A DNA stretch of 53,159 nucleotides from the NCBI GenBank assembly GCA_944320555.1, contig CALUHX010000016.1:1-53159 (forward strand). The letters run 5' to 3'. This document shows positions 7,775 to 17,486 of the stretch, piece by piece. The position numbers and the translations under genes were made by a program. The DNA is from an uncultured Butyricimonas sp. (GTDB lineage Bacteria; Bacteroidota; Bacteroidia; Bacteroidales; Marinifilaceae). The notes beneath the pieces are model-generated. The model ran no database searches. It worked only from the letters and a program-made list of their open reading frames with translations, and was not told the origin of the DNA. How positions within the stretch are numbered: position 1 is the first letter of the stretch; each line of letters begins with the position of its first letter.

Positions 7775-7799
7775 TTTGGGCGGGAGGATTCCGCTCAAA
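7775..7799. terminator. Hairpin between convergent genes
   Basis: TTTGGGCGG and CCGCTCAAA pair over nine positions with one G-U, with a seven-base loop. It lies in the short gap between the DUF1648 gene and the convergent SMR gene and may end transcription from both. Confidence 0.45.
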
Positions 7800-7803
7800 C
7801 AGG

Positions 7804-8127
7804 CTATGAGACGATTTTGAGGCCGATGATGGAGGCGATGAGGGTGGAGATGAAGAATAGGCGGGCGAAGGTGGCGGGTTCATGGAAGAACGTGATGCCA
7901 AGAAGGACGGTGCCGACAGCTCCGATGCCTGTCCACACGGGGTAGGCGGTGCCGATGGGGATAGTCTGGACCGCTTTGGCAAGCAGCAGCATGCTGGCGG
8001 ACAAGCTGGCAAGGAATCCCGCTCCCCAAAGATAGTATTCGAGTCCGGAGAGTCCTTTCATTTTTCCAAGGCAAAAAGCGAATCCGGCCTCGAAACAGCC
8101 GGCGACAATCAAGATAATCCAGTTCAT
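7804..8127 (-). CDS. SMR-family exporter, SugE/Gdx-like
   Basis: A 107-residue protein with four transmembrane helices, the full length of the small multidrug resistance family. The conserved membrane-embedded glutamate is in helix 1 (CFEAGFAFCLG), and GTAYPVWTGIGAVG in helix 3 is the form typical of SugE/Gdx (guanidinium exporter) subfamily members rather than EmrE. It would act as an antiparallel dimer exchanging guanidinium or a small cation for protons. It has its own promoter (8153-8160) although it follows the uvrA-like gene on the same strand. Confidence 0.85.
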   Translation of the reverse strand: MNWIILIVAGCFEAGFAFCLGKMKGLSGLEYYLWGAGFLASLSASMLLLAKAVQTIPIGTAYPVWTGIGAVGTVLLGITFFHEPATFARLFFISTLIASIIGLKIVS

Positions 8128-8152
8128 AGTGTTTTTTTCGTTATAAGCGGCG

Positions 8153-8160
8153 CAAAGTTA
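8153..8160 (-). promoter_or_regulatory. -7 promoter element of the SMR gene
   Basis: The minus strand reads TAACTTTG, a full TAnnTTTG match, 25 nt before the SMR start codon. Confidence 0.55.
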
Positions 8161-8209
8161 ACGGTATTCCGAGAAATCTCGCTTTTCATTTGATAAGAAA
8201 AACGGAGGG

Positions 8210-10714
8210 TCAGATATATTTCCCCGTGACGCTTTCGGCGCATTGGCGGATGCGGTCAGGCGTTCCCGCCGCCACGACGCGTCCTCCTTTTTCTCCGCCT
8301 CCCGGGCCCATGTCGATGATGTAGTCCGCCGCGCGTATCACGTCCAAATCGTGCTCGATGACTATCACGGTGGCTCCGAGTTCTATCAATTTCTGGAAGA
8401 CTTGCAAAAGGACTTGGACATCGGCGGGATGCAGGCCTATGGTCGGCTCGTCGAAGACGAAGAGCGAGTCGTCTTGCCCGCGTCCCATCTCGCTGGCCAG
8501 TTTGAGGCGTTGCGCCTCGCCTCCGGAGAGGCCGGGGGTCTGCTCGCCCAAGGTGAGGTAGCCCAGTCCCAAGTCCTGCAACACCTTCATGCGTTGTTTT
8601 ACGGTTTTGAGGTCGTCACAGGCTTTGATGGCGTTGTTTATGTCCATGGCCATCAGTTCGGGAAGGGAGTGGAGTTGTCCTTCCTTGTTTTTCCGGCGGA
8701 TTAAATAAGCCTCCTTGGAATAGCGCGAGCCCCGGCAGTCGGGACAGGGGATGTCCACGTCGGGCAGGAATTGCACGTCGAGGCTGATGACACCGGTGCC
8801 GTCGCAAGTGGGGCAGCGCAGGCGTCCGGTGTTGTAGGAGAAATCCCCGTCCTTGTAGCCTTTGGCCTTGGCATCGTCGGTTTTTGCGTAGACTTTGCGC
8901 AGCTCGTCGTGCACGTTGGCGTATGTGGCCACCGTGGAGCGGACGTTTATGCCGATGGGCGAGGCGTCAATCAATTTCACTTGGCGGATTCCTTCGGCAC
9001 TGACCGCCAGGACATGTGTCGGCAATTTCTTTCCGGCAATCATGGCCTGCAAGGCGGGCACCAGGCTTTCCAGCACTAAGGTCGTTTTGCCCGAGCCGGA
9101 CACGCCGGTAATCACAGTGAGCCGTCCTTTGGGAATGTCCGCTTCCAGAGGTTTCACGGTGTGGATGGGGCCTGTGGAGAGGCGCACGTGTCCTTTTTCG
9201 AAAAGAAATTCCTCGGCCACTTGTCGCCGCAAGGGCGCGACGGAGACCGCAGAGAGGAAAGGACCAATTTTGGAGGCGGGGTCCTGCGCGATGTTTTGCA
9301 GGGGGCCTTGGGCAATCACCCGTCCTCCGTCCGCACCGGCTCCGGGGCCCATCTCAATGAGCCAGTCTGCCTCGGAAAGCACTTGCGTGTCGTGGTCCAC
9401 CAGAACGATGGAGTTGCCGTCGGCAATCAAGTCTTTCATGACTCCGGCCAGCCCGACGATGTTCGAGGGATGCAGGCCGATGGAAGGCTCGTCGAGCACG
9501 TAGAGCACGCCGGTGGTGCGATTTCTCACGGCGCGGGCCAATTGCATGCGCTGTCGCTCGCCGGTGGAGAGGGTGGCGGCCGCCCGGTCCAGACTCAGAT
9601 AGTCCACGCCAAGGTCCAGCAGGCGGACGGAGGCGTCGAGAAAGGACTCGCAGATTCTTTCCGCCATAGGGCGCATTTCCACAGGCAGGGAGGCGGGAAC
9701 ACCTTTCACCCATTCCACCAATTCTCTCAGCGTCATTTTGCTGGCTTGGTCGATGGAAATGCCGCGCACCTTAGGGGCCCGGGCGGCGGCAGAAAAGCGG
9801 GTCCCTCCACAGTCGGGGCACAGGTCCGTCTTGAGAAATTTTTCCACGCGCTTCATTCCTTTCTCGTCCTTGACTTTGGCCAAGGCGTTCTGCACGGTGT
9901 AGACGGCGTTGAAGTATGTGAAGTCCAGTTCTCCGGCCTGGTTGCTGTTTTTGGAATGGTAAAAGATGTGTTTCTTCTCGGCTGGGCCATGGAAAACAAT
10001 GTCCCGCTCCCTGTCGGTCAATTGGTTGAACGGCACGTCGGTGCGGACCCCCATGGCACGGCAGACATCGGTCATCAAGGACCACATCAGCGTGTTCCAC
10101 GGCAACACGGCACCTTGGTCGATGGTCAATGTTTCGTCCGGCACCAAGGTGGACTCGTCCACAGTACGCACCGTCCCCGTGCCGTCGCATGTGGGGCAGG
10201 CTCCGCTGCTGTTGAACGAGAGCTCTTCCGCGGAGGGGGCGAAGAAATGCGTTCCGCATTCCGGGCAAATCAATTCTTGTCCGGCGGCCACGTTTAACGA
10301 GGGGGCGAGGTAATGCCCATTGGGGCAACGATGGCAGGCCAGACGGGAGTAAATCAGGCGAAGCACGTTGAGCAGCTCTGTGCCGGTCCCGAATGTGCTT
10401 CGAATGCCCGGGACGGCCGGACGCTGGTGCATGGCCAAGGCCGCCGGCACGTAGAGCACTTCGTCCACGTTCGCCTTGGCCGCCTGGGTCATTCTCCTGC
10501 GCGTGTATGTGGAGAGGGATTCCAAGTAACGACGGGAGCCTTCGGCATAGAGCACGCCGAGTGCCAGCGAGCTTTTGCCCGAGCCGGAGACTCCGGCAAT
10601 TCCCGTGATTCGGTTCAGGGGCACGTCCACATCGATGTTTTTCAAATTGTGCACTCTTGCTCCACGTACTACAATCTTGTCCGGTCGTTTCGTCTCATTT
10701 TCCATAGTTGGCAT
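8210..10714 (-). CDS. UvrA-like excinuclease ATPase (short form)
   Basis: An 834-residue protein with two ABC ATPase modules, shorter than housekeeping UvrA (about 940 residues) and matching the UvrA2/UvrA-like class that often lacks the UvrB-interaction insert. Walker A motifs are GVSGSGKSSL and GVSGSGKTTL; signature motifs are LSTGERQRMQLA and LSGGEAQRLKLA; Walker B segments are VLYVLDEPSIGLHP and FVFDEPTIGLHP. Zinc-binding cysteine pairs include CHRCPNGH...CPECG and CPTCDGTGV...CPDCRGS. The open frame extends 19 codons further upstream, but the promoter at 10742-10770 lies inside that extension, so I place the start at 10714 (10705 also possible). Likely role: DNA damage recognition or protection from DNA-binding drugs. 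Confidence 0.9.
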   Translation of the reverse strand: MPTMENETKRPDKIVVRGARVHNLKNIDVDVPLNRITGIAGVSGSGKSSLALGVLYAEGSRRYLESLSTYTRRRMTQAAKANVDEVLYVPAALAMHQRPAVPGIRSTFGTGTELLNVLRLIYSRLACHRCPNGHYLAPSLNVAAGQELICPECGTHFFAPSAEELSFNSSGACPTCDGTGTVRTVDESTLVPDETLTIDQGAVLPWNTLMWSLMTDVCRAMGVRTDVPFNQLTDRERDIVFHGPAEKKHIFYHSKNSNQAGELDFTYFNAVYTVQNALAKVKDEKGMKRVEKFLKTDLCPDCGGTRFSAAARAPKVRGISIDQASKMTLRELVEWVKGVPASLPVEMRPMAERICESFLDASVRLLDLGVDYLSLDRAAATLSTGERQRMQLARAVRNRTTGVLYVLDEPSIGLHPSNIVGLAGVMKDLIADGNSIVLVDHDTQVLSEADWLIEMGPGAGADGGRVIAQGPLQNIAQDPASKIGPFLSAVSVAPLRRQVAEEFLFEKGHVRLSTGPIHTVKPLEADIPKGRLTVITGVSGSGKTTLVLESLVPALQAMIAGKKLPTHVLAVSAEGIRQVKLIDASPIGINVRSTVATYANVHDELRKVYAKTDDAKAKGYKDGDFSYNTGRLRCPTCDGTGVISLDVQFLPDVDIPCPDCRGSRYSKEAYLIRRKNKEGQLHSLPELMAMDINNAIKACDDLKTVKQRMKVLQDLGLGYLTLGEQTPGLSGGEAQRLKLASEMGRGQDDSLFVFDEPTIGLHPADVQVLLQVFQKLIELGATVIVIEHDLDVIRAADYIIDMGPGGGEKGGRVVAAGTPDRIRQCAESVTGKYI

Positions 10715-10741
10715 AATCTGATTTTGGTATTTTGTCGGTCG

Positions 10742-10770
10742 CAAAAATAGTCTTTTTACTTTTTGGGGCA
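10742..10770 (-). promoter_or_regulatory. Promoter of the uvrA-like gene
   Basis: On the minus strand TTG (10770-10768) is followed after 18 nt by TATTTTTG (10749-10742). The spacing is slightly short of the usual 19-21 but the -7 box is a full match. It decides the start codon of the uvrA-like gene. Confidence 0.5.
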
Positions 10771-10896
10771 AGCGAAATGAGACGAATGTGTGATAAACGA
10801 GTTGATTCTCACTTGTATTCTGCCTTGTTCATTTGAAGGTTTGTTTTCTTTTCTATCAATTTGACGATTTTGTGATACAATTTCAATGAGTTTGCG

Positions 10897-10904
10897 TACT
10901 TTTG
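10897..10904 (+). promoter_or_regulatory. -7 promoter element of the Crp/Fnr gene
   Basis: TACTTTTG matches TAnnTTTG and overlaps an alternative TTG codon at 10902, which supports the downstream ATG at 10923 as the translation start. Confidence 0.5.
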
Positions 10905-10922
10905 GAGAGAAAGAATTGGTTT

Positions 10923-11486
10923 ATGGATTTGCACGATATTATTGCGACGATATGTCCTGTGCCTGAGGCTTCGATGAAGCGATTGACGGCTTGCGCCTCA
11001 AGATTGGAATATCCGAGAGGGCACCATGTGTTGCGGGCGGGAAAGGTGGAACGTGATCTTTTCTTTATCGAGAAGGGAATCGCAAGGGCTTATGTGGTTC
11101 GAGAGGAAAAGGAGATTACTTTTTGGATTGGGAAAGAGGGCGATACTGTTGTGTCGTTGAAAAGTTACGTGAAGGGGGAGCCTGGATATGAGAACATTGT
11201 GCTGATGGAGGATTCCGTGTTGTATTGCTTGCGGCAGGAGGATTTGTACCGGTTGTATGAGGAGGATATCCATATTGCCAACTGGGGACGCAAATTTGCG
11301 GAACAGGAGTTCCTGCAGACGGAGGAGAAGTTAATTCCGTTGTTATTCACCACGGCATCTTATCGTTACGAGATATTGTTGAAGAACAATCCCGACTTGC
11401 TGCAACGCATTCCGCTGGAGTGTCTGGCTTCCTATTTGGGCATCACTCCCGTCAGCCTAAGCCGCATCCGAGCAAAGTTGCGGTGA
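10923..11486 (+). CDS. Crp/Fnr-family transcriptional regulator
   Basis: A 187-residue protein with the cyclic-nucleotide-binding-type beta roll (EYPRGHHVLRAGKVERDLFFIEKGIARAYVV, GKEGDTVVSLKSYVKG) and a C-terminal winged helix whose recognition part is PLECLASYLGITPVSLSRIRAKL. The cysteines of FNR oxygen sensors are absent and no full cAMP-contact signature is visible, so the ligand is unknown. Bacteroidota have many such stand-alone regulators. It lies 111 nt before the SusC gene on the same strand and could regulate it, but nothing in the sequence proves that. Confidence 0.88.
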   Translation: MDLHDIIATICPVPEASMKRLTACASRLEYPRGHHVLRAGKVERDLFFIEKGIARAYVVREEKEITFWIGKEGDTVVSLKSYVKGEPGYENIVLMEDSVLYCLRQEDLYRLYEEDIHIANWGRKFAEQEFLQTEEKLIPLLFTTASYRYEILLKNNPDLLQRIPLECLASYLGITPVSLSRIRAKLR

Positions 11487-11512
11487 AAATGGAGGTGTTT
11501 TTGAGAGAAGAT

Positions 11513-11534
11513 GTAACCGGAACGTAACCGGATT
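11513..11534 (+). repeat. 11-bp direct repeat upstream of susC
   Basis: GTAACCGGAAC is followed without gap by GTAACCGGATT, nine of eleven bases identical. It lies about 65 nt before the SusC start, where an activator site would be expected. No full TAnnTTTG box is seen here; the closest is TTCATTTG. Confidence 0.35.
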
Positions 11535-11597
11535 GTCATTTTTAGGTAATGAATTCATTTGATTTTTGCCGGGTCAAAAAAATAAGATGAATTTATT

Positions 11598-14500
11598 ATG
11601 TACAGAAGTTTTTTCATTGCTTGCTTGAGAATCTTAGGCATGTATGTGTTGCTGGTGCTGGCACAGTCGCCCGCATTGGCCCATGGTTTGAGAGAGAGGG
11701 GAAATGGCTCTCGTTCTTTGTATCCAAGTGCGGACACGTTGAGAAAGGAACAGCGTCACGGTGTGCGTTATCAATTGAAAGGTGTGGTGAAAGACAATAA
11801 GGGAGAACCACTTGTCGGAGCCACTGTGTATGAGGACACATCGAATGGAACAGTGACGGACGTTAACGGCCGCTACTCTTTGTCGGTTACGGCTGAATCA
11901 AAAGTCACATTCCGTTTTTTGGGGTATAAGACTGTGGTAGAGCTTACGAGGGGAAGGGACAGCATCAATGTCACATTGGAGGAAGAGGCGAATGAATTGG
12001 AAGAGTTGGTTGTGGTCGGCTATCGGCGCGTGAAAAAGTTGTCGTTGACAGGAGCTGTCACGACAATTGATGCCAAGACGAAACAAAACCAGCCAATTAC
12101 GAATTCGACACAAATGTTGTATAATACTCCGGGGATATGGGTAAACCAAGGGGAATCGAAACCCGGACGGGACGGAGCGTCTATAAATATCCGGGGGGTG
12201 AATTCACTGAACTCGACGGGCGGCGAACCCTTGGTATTGCTGGACGGGATAGAATATGATTTTTCGGAAATAGATCCCAGTACGATAGAATCGATTTCCG
12301 TGTTGAAAGACGTTTCAGCGGCAATTTACGGATTGAAAGCTGCCAATGGAGTCATTCTTGTGACATCCAAAAAGGGACATCAGGGCAAAGTGCAGATAGA
12401 TTACAATGGTAAAGTCGGCATGCAGTATGCGACTTATTTGCCAGACGTAGTGACAGATCCAATCGCTTATATGCGATTGCGCAATCTTGCGGAGATTAAT
12501 TCGGGTGTAGCCGAATCCGCCGTAAGTTATACAGACGAACAAATAGAGGAATACATAGAGGGTATGAAAGTGGATCCCTCTGTTTATCCAGCATCAGATT
12601 GGTTCGACATTTGTTTGGATCCCGGCTTCATACACCAGCATAGTCTTCGCTTGTCAGGAGGAACGAACGCATTGACTTATTCCGTTGGACTTGCCTATAC
12701 GGATCAGAGCGGGGTGTTCATCGACAATGACGACGCTCAACGCTATGCTTACGATTTGAAATTGAATGCCAATGTGTCCGACCGATTGAAAGTGGGAGCT
12801 TCCTTCCAAGGAAATATGCGCATATTCAATGAAGTGGGATATGGAACAAGCACGGTGTTGGGGGTTATCATGCGGGGTTTGCCGATATTTTCGGATTATC
12901 ACCGCAACGGGCTTTATGGTTCTACATGGCTTTTTACTCCGGGACGGAATAATATCGAGAACCCCCGTATGGAAGTGGAACAAGGATACACGTACAGAAA
13001 ATACCACGAGTTGCTAACAGGTTTGAACATCGAGTTGCAACTGGCGAAACATTTGAAGTATTATGCAACATTAGCTTATCGCTTTAACTATCACTACAGC
13101 AAGGATTTTATTCCCCAAATGCGGACCGTGAATCCGAAAACCGGAGACATCAAAAACTTTAACGGAAGCGCACCGCGTGTGAAAATGTGGGATTCCAATG
13201 CGGACCAGTACACCATATCTCATCGTTTCGTATGGGAAAACGATTATGACAAGCATAATATCCACGTGATGGCGGGGCAGGACTTCCAACATAATACGAA
13301 TCGCAATTTCCAAGCCTACAACTGGGGATTTAACGACAATACGCTGACTGAGTTCGAGGCGTTGACAGACCAGACCAACGCAGAGGCTACCGGAGGCTCA
13401 AGCAAGAAGCGGTTGATATCGCTTTACGGCCGCTTGGCGTACACGTATGACAACAAATACATGTTGGAAGGAACGTTGCGTTACGACGGATCCAGCAATT
13501 TGTCGCCGGACAACCGTTGGTATTTATTCCCGTCCGTGTTGTTGGCTTGGAACATCAGCCAGGAAGGTTTCTTCAACGTGGAACAGATTGACATGTTGAA
13601 ATTGCGTCTGTCTTACGGTATCATGGGAAGCGAGTCGGTGTCTCCTTACAGCTATCAGATGACCTACGAGGCATTGGACGGGAATTATTCCTTCGGAGGC
13701 ACACCCGTGGCAGGATTTGCCATAACCCAATTAACGGACAGAATGTTGGGTTGGGAAAAAACACGTTCGTGGAATGTCGGATTTGATTTGTCGGCATATC
13801 AGAGCCGTCTAAACGCAGAATTCGACTTTTTCCACAAAAAGACCTCGGACATCATCATGACACGCACAATACCCACACATGTTGGCGGCTTGTCGGGGCC
13901 GAAGAGCAATGTGGGTAGCGTGGCGAACAAAGGATTCGAACTTTCGGCAAGCTGGCGCGACCAGAAAAATGATTTCGATTATGGAGTAAACGCCTCTGTC
14001 AGTTTTGTGCGCAACGAGGTGCTTGCTTTGAACGATGACGAGATTATTTCCGGAAATCTGATAACCAAGGAGGGATATCCGATACGTTCCTATCATTTAT
14101 ACCAAGCCGATGGTTATTATCAATCGGAAGAGGAAATCGAACAAGCCTCCGTGGTTTACGGAACCAAGTCGGCTTTGCGCCCCGGTTATTTGAAATACAA
14201 AAACGTGGAGGAGGACGATGTGATTGACGACAAGGACAAAGTAATAGTCGGCAACACCATTCCGGAATGGACTTACTCTTTCGGATTGCATTTCGGGTAT
14301 AAGGGCATATTTTTGGACGCAAATTTCCAAGGAGTGGGGAAAGTATATGTTTATCCGACAGCAAACCTTGCGGTCCCCTTCAATAATGGGGCGGGCGTGA
14401 CGAAAGACTGGGCCACGGAGTCGTGGACAGAAGAAAACAGAAACGCCAAGTATCCGATATTGACGACTTATACGGACGCACCGGAAAACTTTGTTCCTTC

Positions 14501-14744
14501 GACACATTGGTTACAAAACGCCGCTTATTTGCGGATGAAGAACATACAGTTGGGGTACAACTTTCCCAAAAGATGGTCGTCGTTTATCGGATTACAGGCT
14601 TTGCAAGTGTACGTAAGCGGTCAGAATCTGTTGACATTCTCCGATTTTGACATTTGGGATCCTGAGATCACTCTCACAAGATCAAACTTGTATGAATATC
14701 CGAATTTAAAGACAATATCGTTTGGAATTAATTTCACATTATGA
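11598..14744 (+). CDS. SusC/RagA-type TonB-linked outer-membrane protein
   Basis: A 1048-residue TonB-dependent transporter. After an N-terminal leader (ILGMYVLLVLAQSPALAHG) comes a carboxypeptidase-regulatory-like beta domain (VVKDNKGEPLVGATVYEDTSNGTVTDVNGRYSL, near residues 60-125), a TonB box region (ELEELVVVGYRR), then the plug (NITNSTQ-like segment to NIRGVNSLNSTGGEPLVLLDG, SISVLKDVSAAIYGLKAANGVILVTSKKG). The remainder is a 22-strand-type barrel with the SusC C-terminal ending FGINFTL. It forms the outer-membrane channel for whatever ligand the downstream SusD captures. The linker between the leader and the beta domain is longer than usual. No sigma/anti-sigma pair or hybrid two-component regulator is adjacent. 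Confidence 0.95.
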   Translation: MYRSFFIACLRILGMYVLLVLAQSPALAHGLRERGNGSRSLYPSADTLRKEQRHGVRYQLKGVVKDNKGEPLVGATVYEDTSNGTVTDVNGRYSLSVTAESKVTFRFLGYKTVVELTRGRDSINVTLEEEANELEELVVVGYRRVKKLSLTGAVTTIDAKTKQNQPITNSTQMLYNTPGIWVNQGESKPGRDGASINIRGVNSLNSTGGEPLVLLDGIEYDFSEIDPSTIESISVLKDVSAAIYGLKAANGVILVTSKKGHQGKVQIDYNGKVGMQYATYLPDVVTDPIAYMRLRNLAEINSGVAESAVSYTDEQIEEYIEGMKVDPSVYPASDWFDICLDPGFIHQHSLRLSGGTNALTYSVGLAYTDQSGVFIDNDDAQRYAYDLKLNANVSDRLKVGASFQGNMRIFNEVGYGTSTVLGVIMRGLPIFSDYHRNGLYGSTWLFTPGRNNIENPRMEVEQGYTYRKYHELLTGLNIELQLAKHLKYYATLAYRFNYHYSKDFIPQMRTVNPKTGDIKNFNGSAPRVKMWDSNADQYTISHRFVWENDYDKHNIHVMAGQDFQHNTNRNFQAYNWGFNDNTLTEFEALTDQTNAEATGGSSKKRLISLYGRLAYTYDNKYMLEGTLRYDGSSNLSPDNRWYLFPSVLLAWNISQEGFFNVEQIDMLKLRLSYGIMGSESVSPYSYQMTYEALDGNYSFGGTPVAGFAITQLTDRMLGWEKTRSWNVGFDLSAYQSRLNAEFDFFHKKTSDIIMTRTIPTHVGGLSGPKSNVGSVANKGFELSASWRDQKNDFDYGVNASVSFVRNEVLALNDDEIISGNLITKEGYPIRSYHLYQADGYYQSEEEIEQASVVYGTKSALRPGYLKYKNVEEDDVIDDKDKVIVGNTIPEWTYSFGLHFGYKGIFLDANFQGVGKVYVYPTANLAVPFNNGAGVTKDWATESWTEENRNAKYPILTTYTDAPENFVPSTHWLQNAAYLRMKNIQLGYNFPKRWSSFIGLQALQVYVSGQNLLTFSDFDIWDPEITLTRSNLYEYPNLKTISFGINFTL

Positions 14745-16345
14745 TAAACATTCAAATTATGAAACAATTAAAATATGTCGGCCGCTTGTTGGCCATGGGA
14801 GCAATGATGGTGTCGTGTTCATTGGATTTTAATCCTACGGGAGCTTATAGCGACGCCACGTTTTGGCTGAGCGAGAAAAATGCGGAAAGTGGTTTGGTGG
14901 GATGTTATCTGCCATTGTCACATGGGAGCATGTATGGTGGTTTGGCGATGGCGATGGAGGAGTGCGCCTCGCCCAACGCCTACAATTACGATAACCGGGC
15001 CAATTGGAACGACATCGCACAAGGAACTCAAACGGCAGAAGGAGGTATCTTCTCTGGGAGATGGCAGGACGCTTACATCGGAATTGGGAGATGCAATACC
15101 TTGTTGGCAAATATAGACCAGAACACCGAGTTGAACCAAGACAGGATAGATCAAATGAAGGCGCAGGCCCGTTTCCTGAGAGCATTGTATTATTCCATTT
15201 TAGTGAATTATTACGACGATGTGCCTTTCATCACGGACGCTCCTGATATTGCCCAAGAAAATCTGCCTCGCACGGATCGCAAAGAAATAGTTACATTTAT
15301 GGTGGAAGAGTTGGACTCTGTGTCCAAGATTTTGCCATCTTCATATTCCGCACAAGAGGATCAAGGACGGGCAACATCCGGAGCCGCCTTGGCATTGAAA
15401 GCGAAGATACTGTTTTTTGAGGCAAGCCCTCTTTTCAATACGGAAAACTCGCAGGAGGCATGGCGCAAAGCCGCTGACGCAGCGGAAGCCGTCATGCAGT
15501 TGGGATATGGCCTTCATGACGATTACGAGGAATTGTTTTCGGAAGATGGAGAACACAGCAGCGAGTGCATATTTGACGTTGAATTTGTCGACGAACCTAA
15601 AGGATTGGGGCATAGCACTGATATCGTGATGAGGCAATGGAACAACGCTGCTCCCTTGAAGAATTTTGTGGACGCTTACTGGATGGAGGATGGGAAGCCC
15701 CGGGAGGAATCCCAATATGCGGACGCCGAGAATTATGAGCATATGGACCCCCGTTTCTATAAGACGATTGTTTATCCGGGAGCAACGTGGATGGGGGAAG
15801 TGGTTAAGACGGACAACACGAATGTCTTGTTCACCAACAGGCAGACCGGTTTCATTTACAAAAAATATACGGTTTACACAGAGAAAACACCGACGGAAGA
15901 CGAACGGAATCTGGGCGAGGATTGTTCTCCGATTAATATCATGCTGTTGCGTTACGCCGATATTTTGCTGATGTATGCAGAAGCCAAAAATGAATTGGGA
16001 GAAATGGACGAGACGGTATGGAACACAACCATCCGCGCCATTCGTCAACGGGCAGGTTTCACCGCCGCATCGGCGTTGGACTTTCCAGGTGGGAGCAAAG
16101 AAGATATTATGACACACATCCGTTATGAAAGGCGTATCGAGTTTGCGGGAGAGGGAACCTATTACAATGATTTGCGCCGTTGGAAAAGAGCGGAAGAGGA
16201 AATGGCCAATTTGAACATTTACAGGTATGACGGAGTACAAATAGGAACACGCAACTTTAACAAAGACCGAGACTATTGGTGGCCTGTTCCGGCAAGCCAA
16301 ATAGAAGCGGATCCAGCTTTACGACCAAATAATCCGGGGTGGTAA
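14741..16345 (+). CDS. SusD/RagB-family outer-membrane lipoprotein
   Basis: A 534-residue nutrient-binding lid for the SusC channel. The leader ends in a lipobox (AMMVSC, Cys about residue 27), so it is anchored on the outer-membrane surface. The body has the SusD pattern: QARFLRALYYSILVNYYDDVPFI, GAALALKAKILFFEASPLF, a RYADILLMYAEAKNELG helix, IRYERRIEFAGEGTYYNDLRRW and the ending YWWPVPASQIEADPALRPNNPGW. It overlaps the susC stop by 4 nt (ATGA). An in-frame ATG at 14759 is an alternative start. The lack of carbohydrate-active enzymes nearby suggests a ligand other than a complex glycan, or enzymes encoded elsewhere. Confidence 0.95.
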   Translation: MINIQIMKQLKYVGRLLAMGAMMVSCSLDFNPTGAYSDATFWLSEKNAESGLVGCYLPLSHGSMYGGLAMAMEECASPNAYNYDNRANWNDIAQGTQTAEGGIFSGRWQDAYIGIGRCNTLLANIDQNTELNQDRIDQMKAQARFLRALYYSILVNYYDDVPFITDAPDIAQENLPRTDRKEIVTFMVEELDSVSKILPSSYSAQEDQGRATSGAALALKAKILFFEASPLFNTENSQEAWRKAADAAEAVMQLGYGLHDDYEELFSEDGEHSSECIFDVEFVDEPKGLGHSTDIVMRQWNNAAPLKNFVDAYWMEDGKPREESQYADAENYEHMDPRFYKTIVYPGATWMGEVVKTDNTNVLFTNRQTGFIYKKYTVYTEKTPTEDERNLGEDCSPINIMLLRYADILLMYAEAKNELGEMDETVWNTTIRAIRQRAGFTAASALDFPGGSKEDIMTHIRYERRIEFAGEGTYYNDLRRWKRAEEEMANLNIYRYDGVQIGTRNFNKDRDYWWPVPASQIEADPALRPNNPGW

Positions 16346-16356
16346 TCAAAATCTTA

Positions 16357-17394
16357 ATGAAAACATATATGAGACCATTGTTGAAAAATTTGAAATTAGT
16401 GGCAAGTTCCACTTGCGTATACGCATTTTGTGTGTTATTTCCTACGGTGGCAAGTTGTTCCGAAAGCGGAAAAAGCATAGATGACGTGCTTCCTCCCATG
16501 GAAGCGGATAGTTCTTCGACGGCAATCGAACAGAGAATCGTAATGGTTGAGCAAAGTCAACACCAAGTGATTATCGTGGATAGAGAAAGTGGAGAAACTC
16601 TTTGGACATGGAATGCCGCTCAGTCAGGATTGTCGAGGGAAGAACAAAAATGGTTTGAATTGCCAGATGAGGTGAAGCCCATTTATAATGGAAAATATCT
16701 TCTTGTGACAGGAACCCGAGGAGGAGTGGGCATTGTGAGAATTAGCGACAAGAAAATGATGTTTTATGCGGAACCGAAAGGCTCTCCTCATTCTGCGGAA
16801 TTGCTGCCGGACGGCAATGTGGTTGTCGCTTGTTCAGATGATCCGGAAGGTAACAAACTGGCTCTTTATCGGGTGGACACGCTGAGTCCGTTGGCGAAGG
16901 AGCCGTTGCATGAATATGAGTTGTATTTCGGACATAACGCAGTATGGGACAAGAATCGGGAAGTGTTGTGGGCCACTGCGGGAGACGAATTGAGAAGTTA
17001 TACGTATGAAGATGAAAACTTGACTCTTCAAGAGGTCTATGCTTTGCCCTCAGGTGAGAAAGACGCACACGATTTGTTCCCCGTGTATGGAGAAGAAAAT
17101 CTCCTTTGGTTAACGACAACAACGGGTGTGTTTCAATTTGACACAGACAGCAAACAATTTACTAAACAAGATGTGAATCCGTCCACAAATATCAAAAGCA
17201 TTTCAAACGGACCGGAAGATTATCCGATTATCATGCTGCAGCCTACAGAGAGTTGGTGGTCGCATCGTATGGTGGACAGTTTCAATCATGTGATATACAG
17301 CCATACAGGCTATCAAATTTATAAAGGCCGCTGGATGTTGGACAATGTATTCAGTTACCCAGAAACACACGATTTCATTCAACCCAAACATTAA
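16357..17394 (+). CDS. DUF6528-like beta-propeller lipoprotein
   Basis: About 345 residues with a lipoprotein leader (CVYAFCVLFPTVASC). The mature part consists of repeated beta-blade segments: IVMVEQSQHQVIIVDRESGETLWTWN, YLLVTGTRGGVGIVRISDKK, SAELLPDGNVVVACSD, ENLLWLTTTTGVFQFD, the pattern of DUF6528 proteins, which look like six-bladed propellers and are usually found beside SusC/SusD pairs. The family assignment is tentative; no catalytic motif is seen. The start at 16357 is chosen over 16339, which would overlap susD by 7 nt, because it gives a normal-length leader. It probably binds the imported ligand at the cell surface. Confidence 0.75.
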   Translation: MKTYMRPLLKNLKLVASSTCVYAFCVLFPTVASCSESGKSIDDVLPPMEADSSSTAIEQRIVMVEQSQHQVIIVDRESGETLWTWNAAQSGLSREEQKWFELPDEVKPIYNGKYLLVTGTRGGVGIVRISDKKMMFYAEPKGSPHSAELLPDGNVVVACSDDPEGNKLALYRVDTLSPLAKEPLHEYELYFGHNAVWDKNREVLWATAGDELRSYTYEDENLTLQEVYALPSGEKDAHDLFPVYGEENLLWLTTTTGVFQFDTDSKQFTKQDVNPSTNIKSISNGPEDYPIIMLQPTESWWSHRMVDSFNHVIYSHTGYQIYKGRWMLDNVFSYPETHDFIQPKH

Positions 17395-17486
17395 TATCAA
17401 GGGTATAGGAACAATAAGAATAGAAATCATGGACAATCGAGAATATGAAAGAATAATTAAAAATGCCAAAAGAAAAAATAGTGATT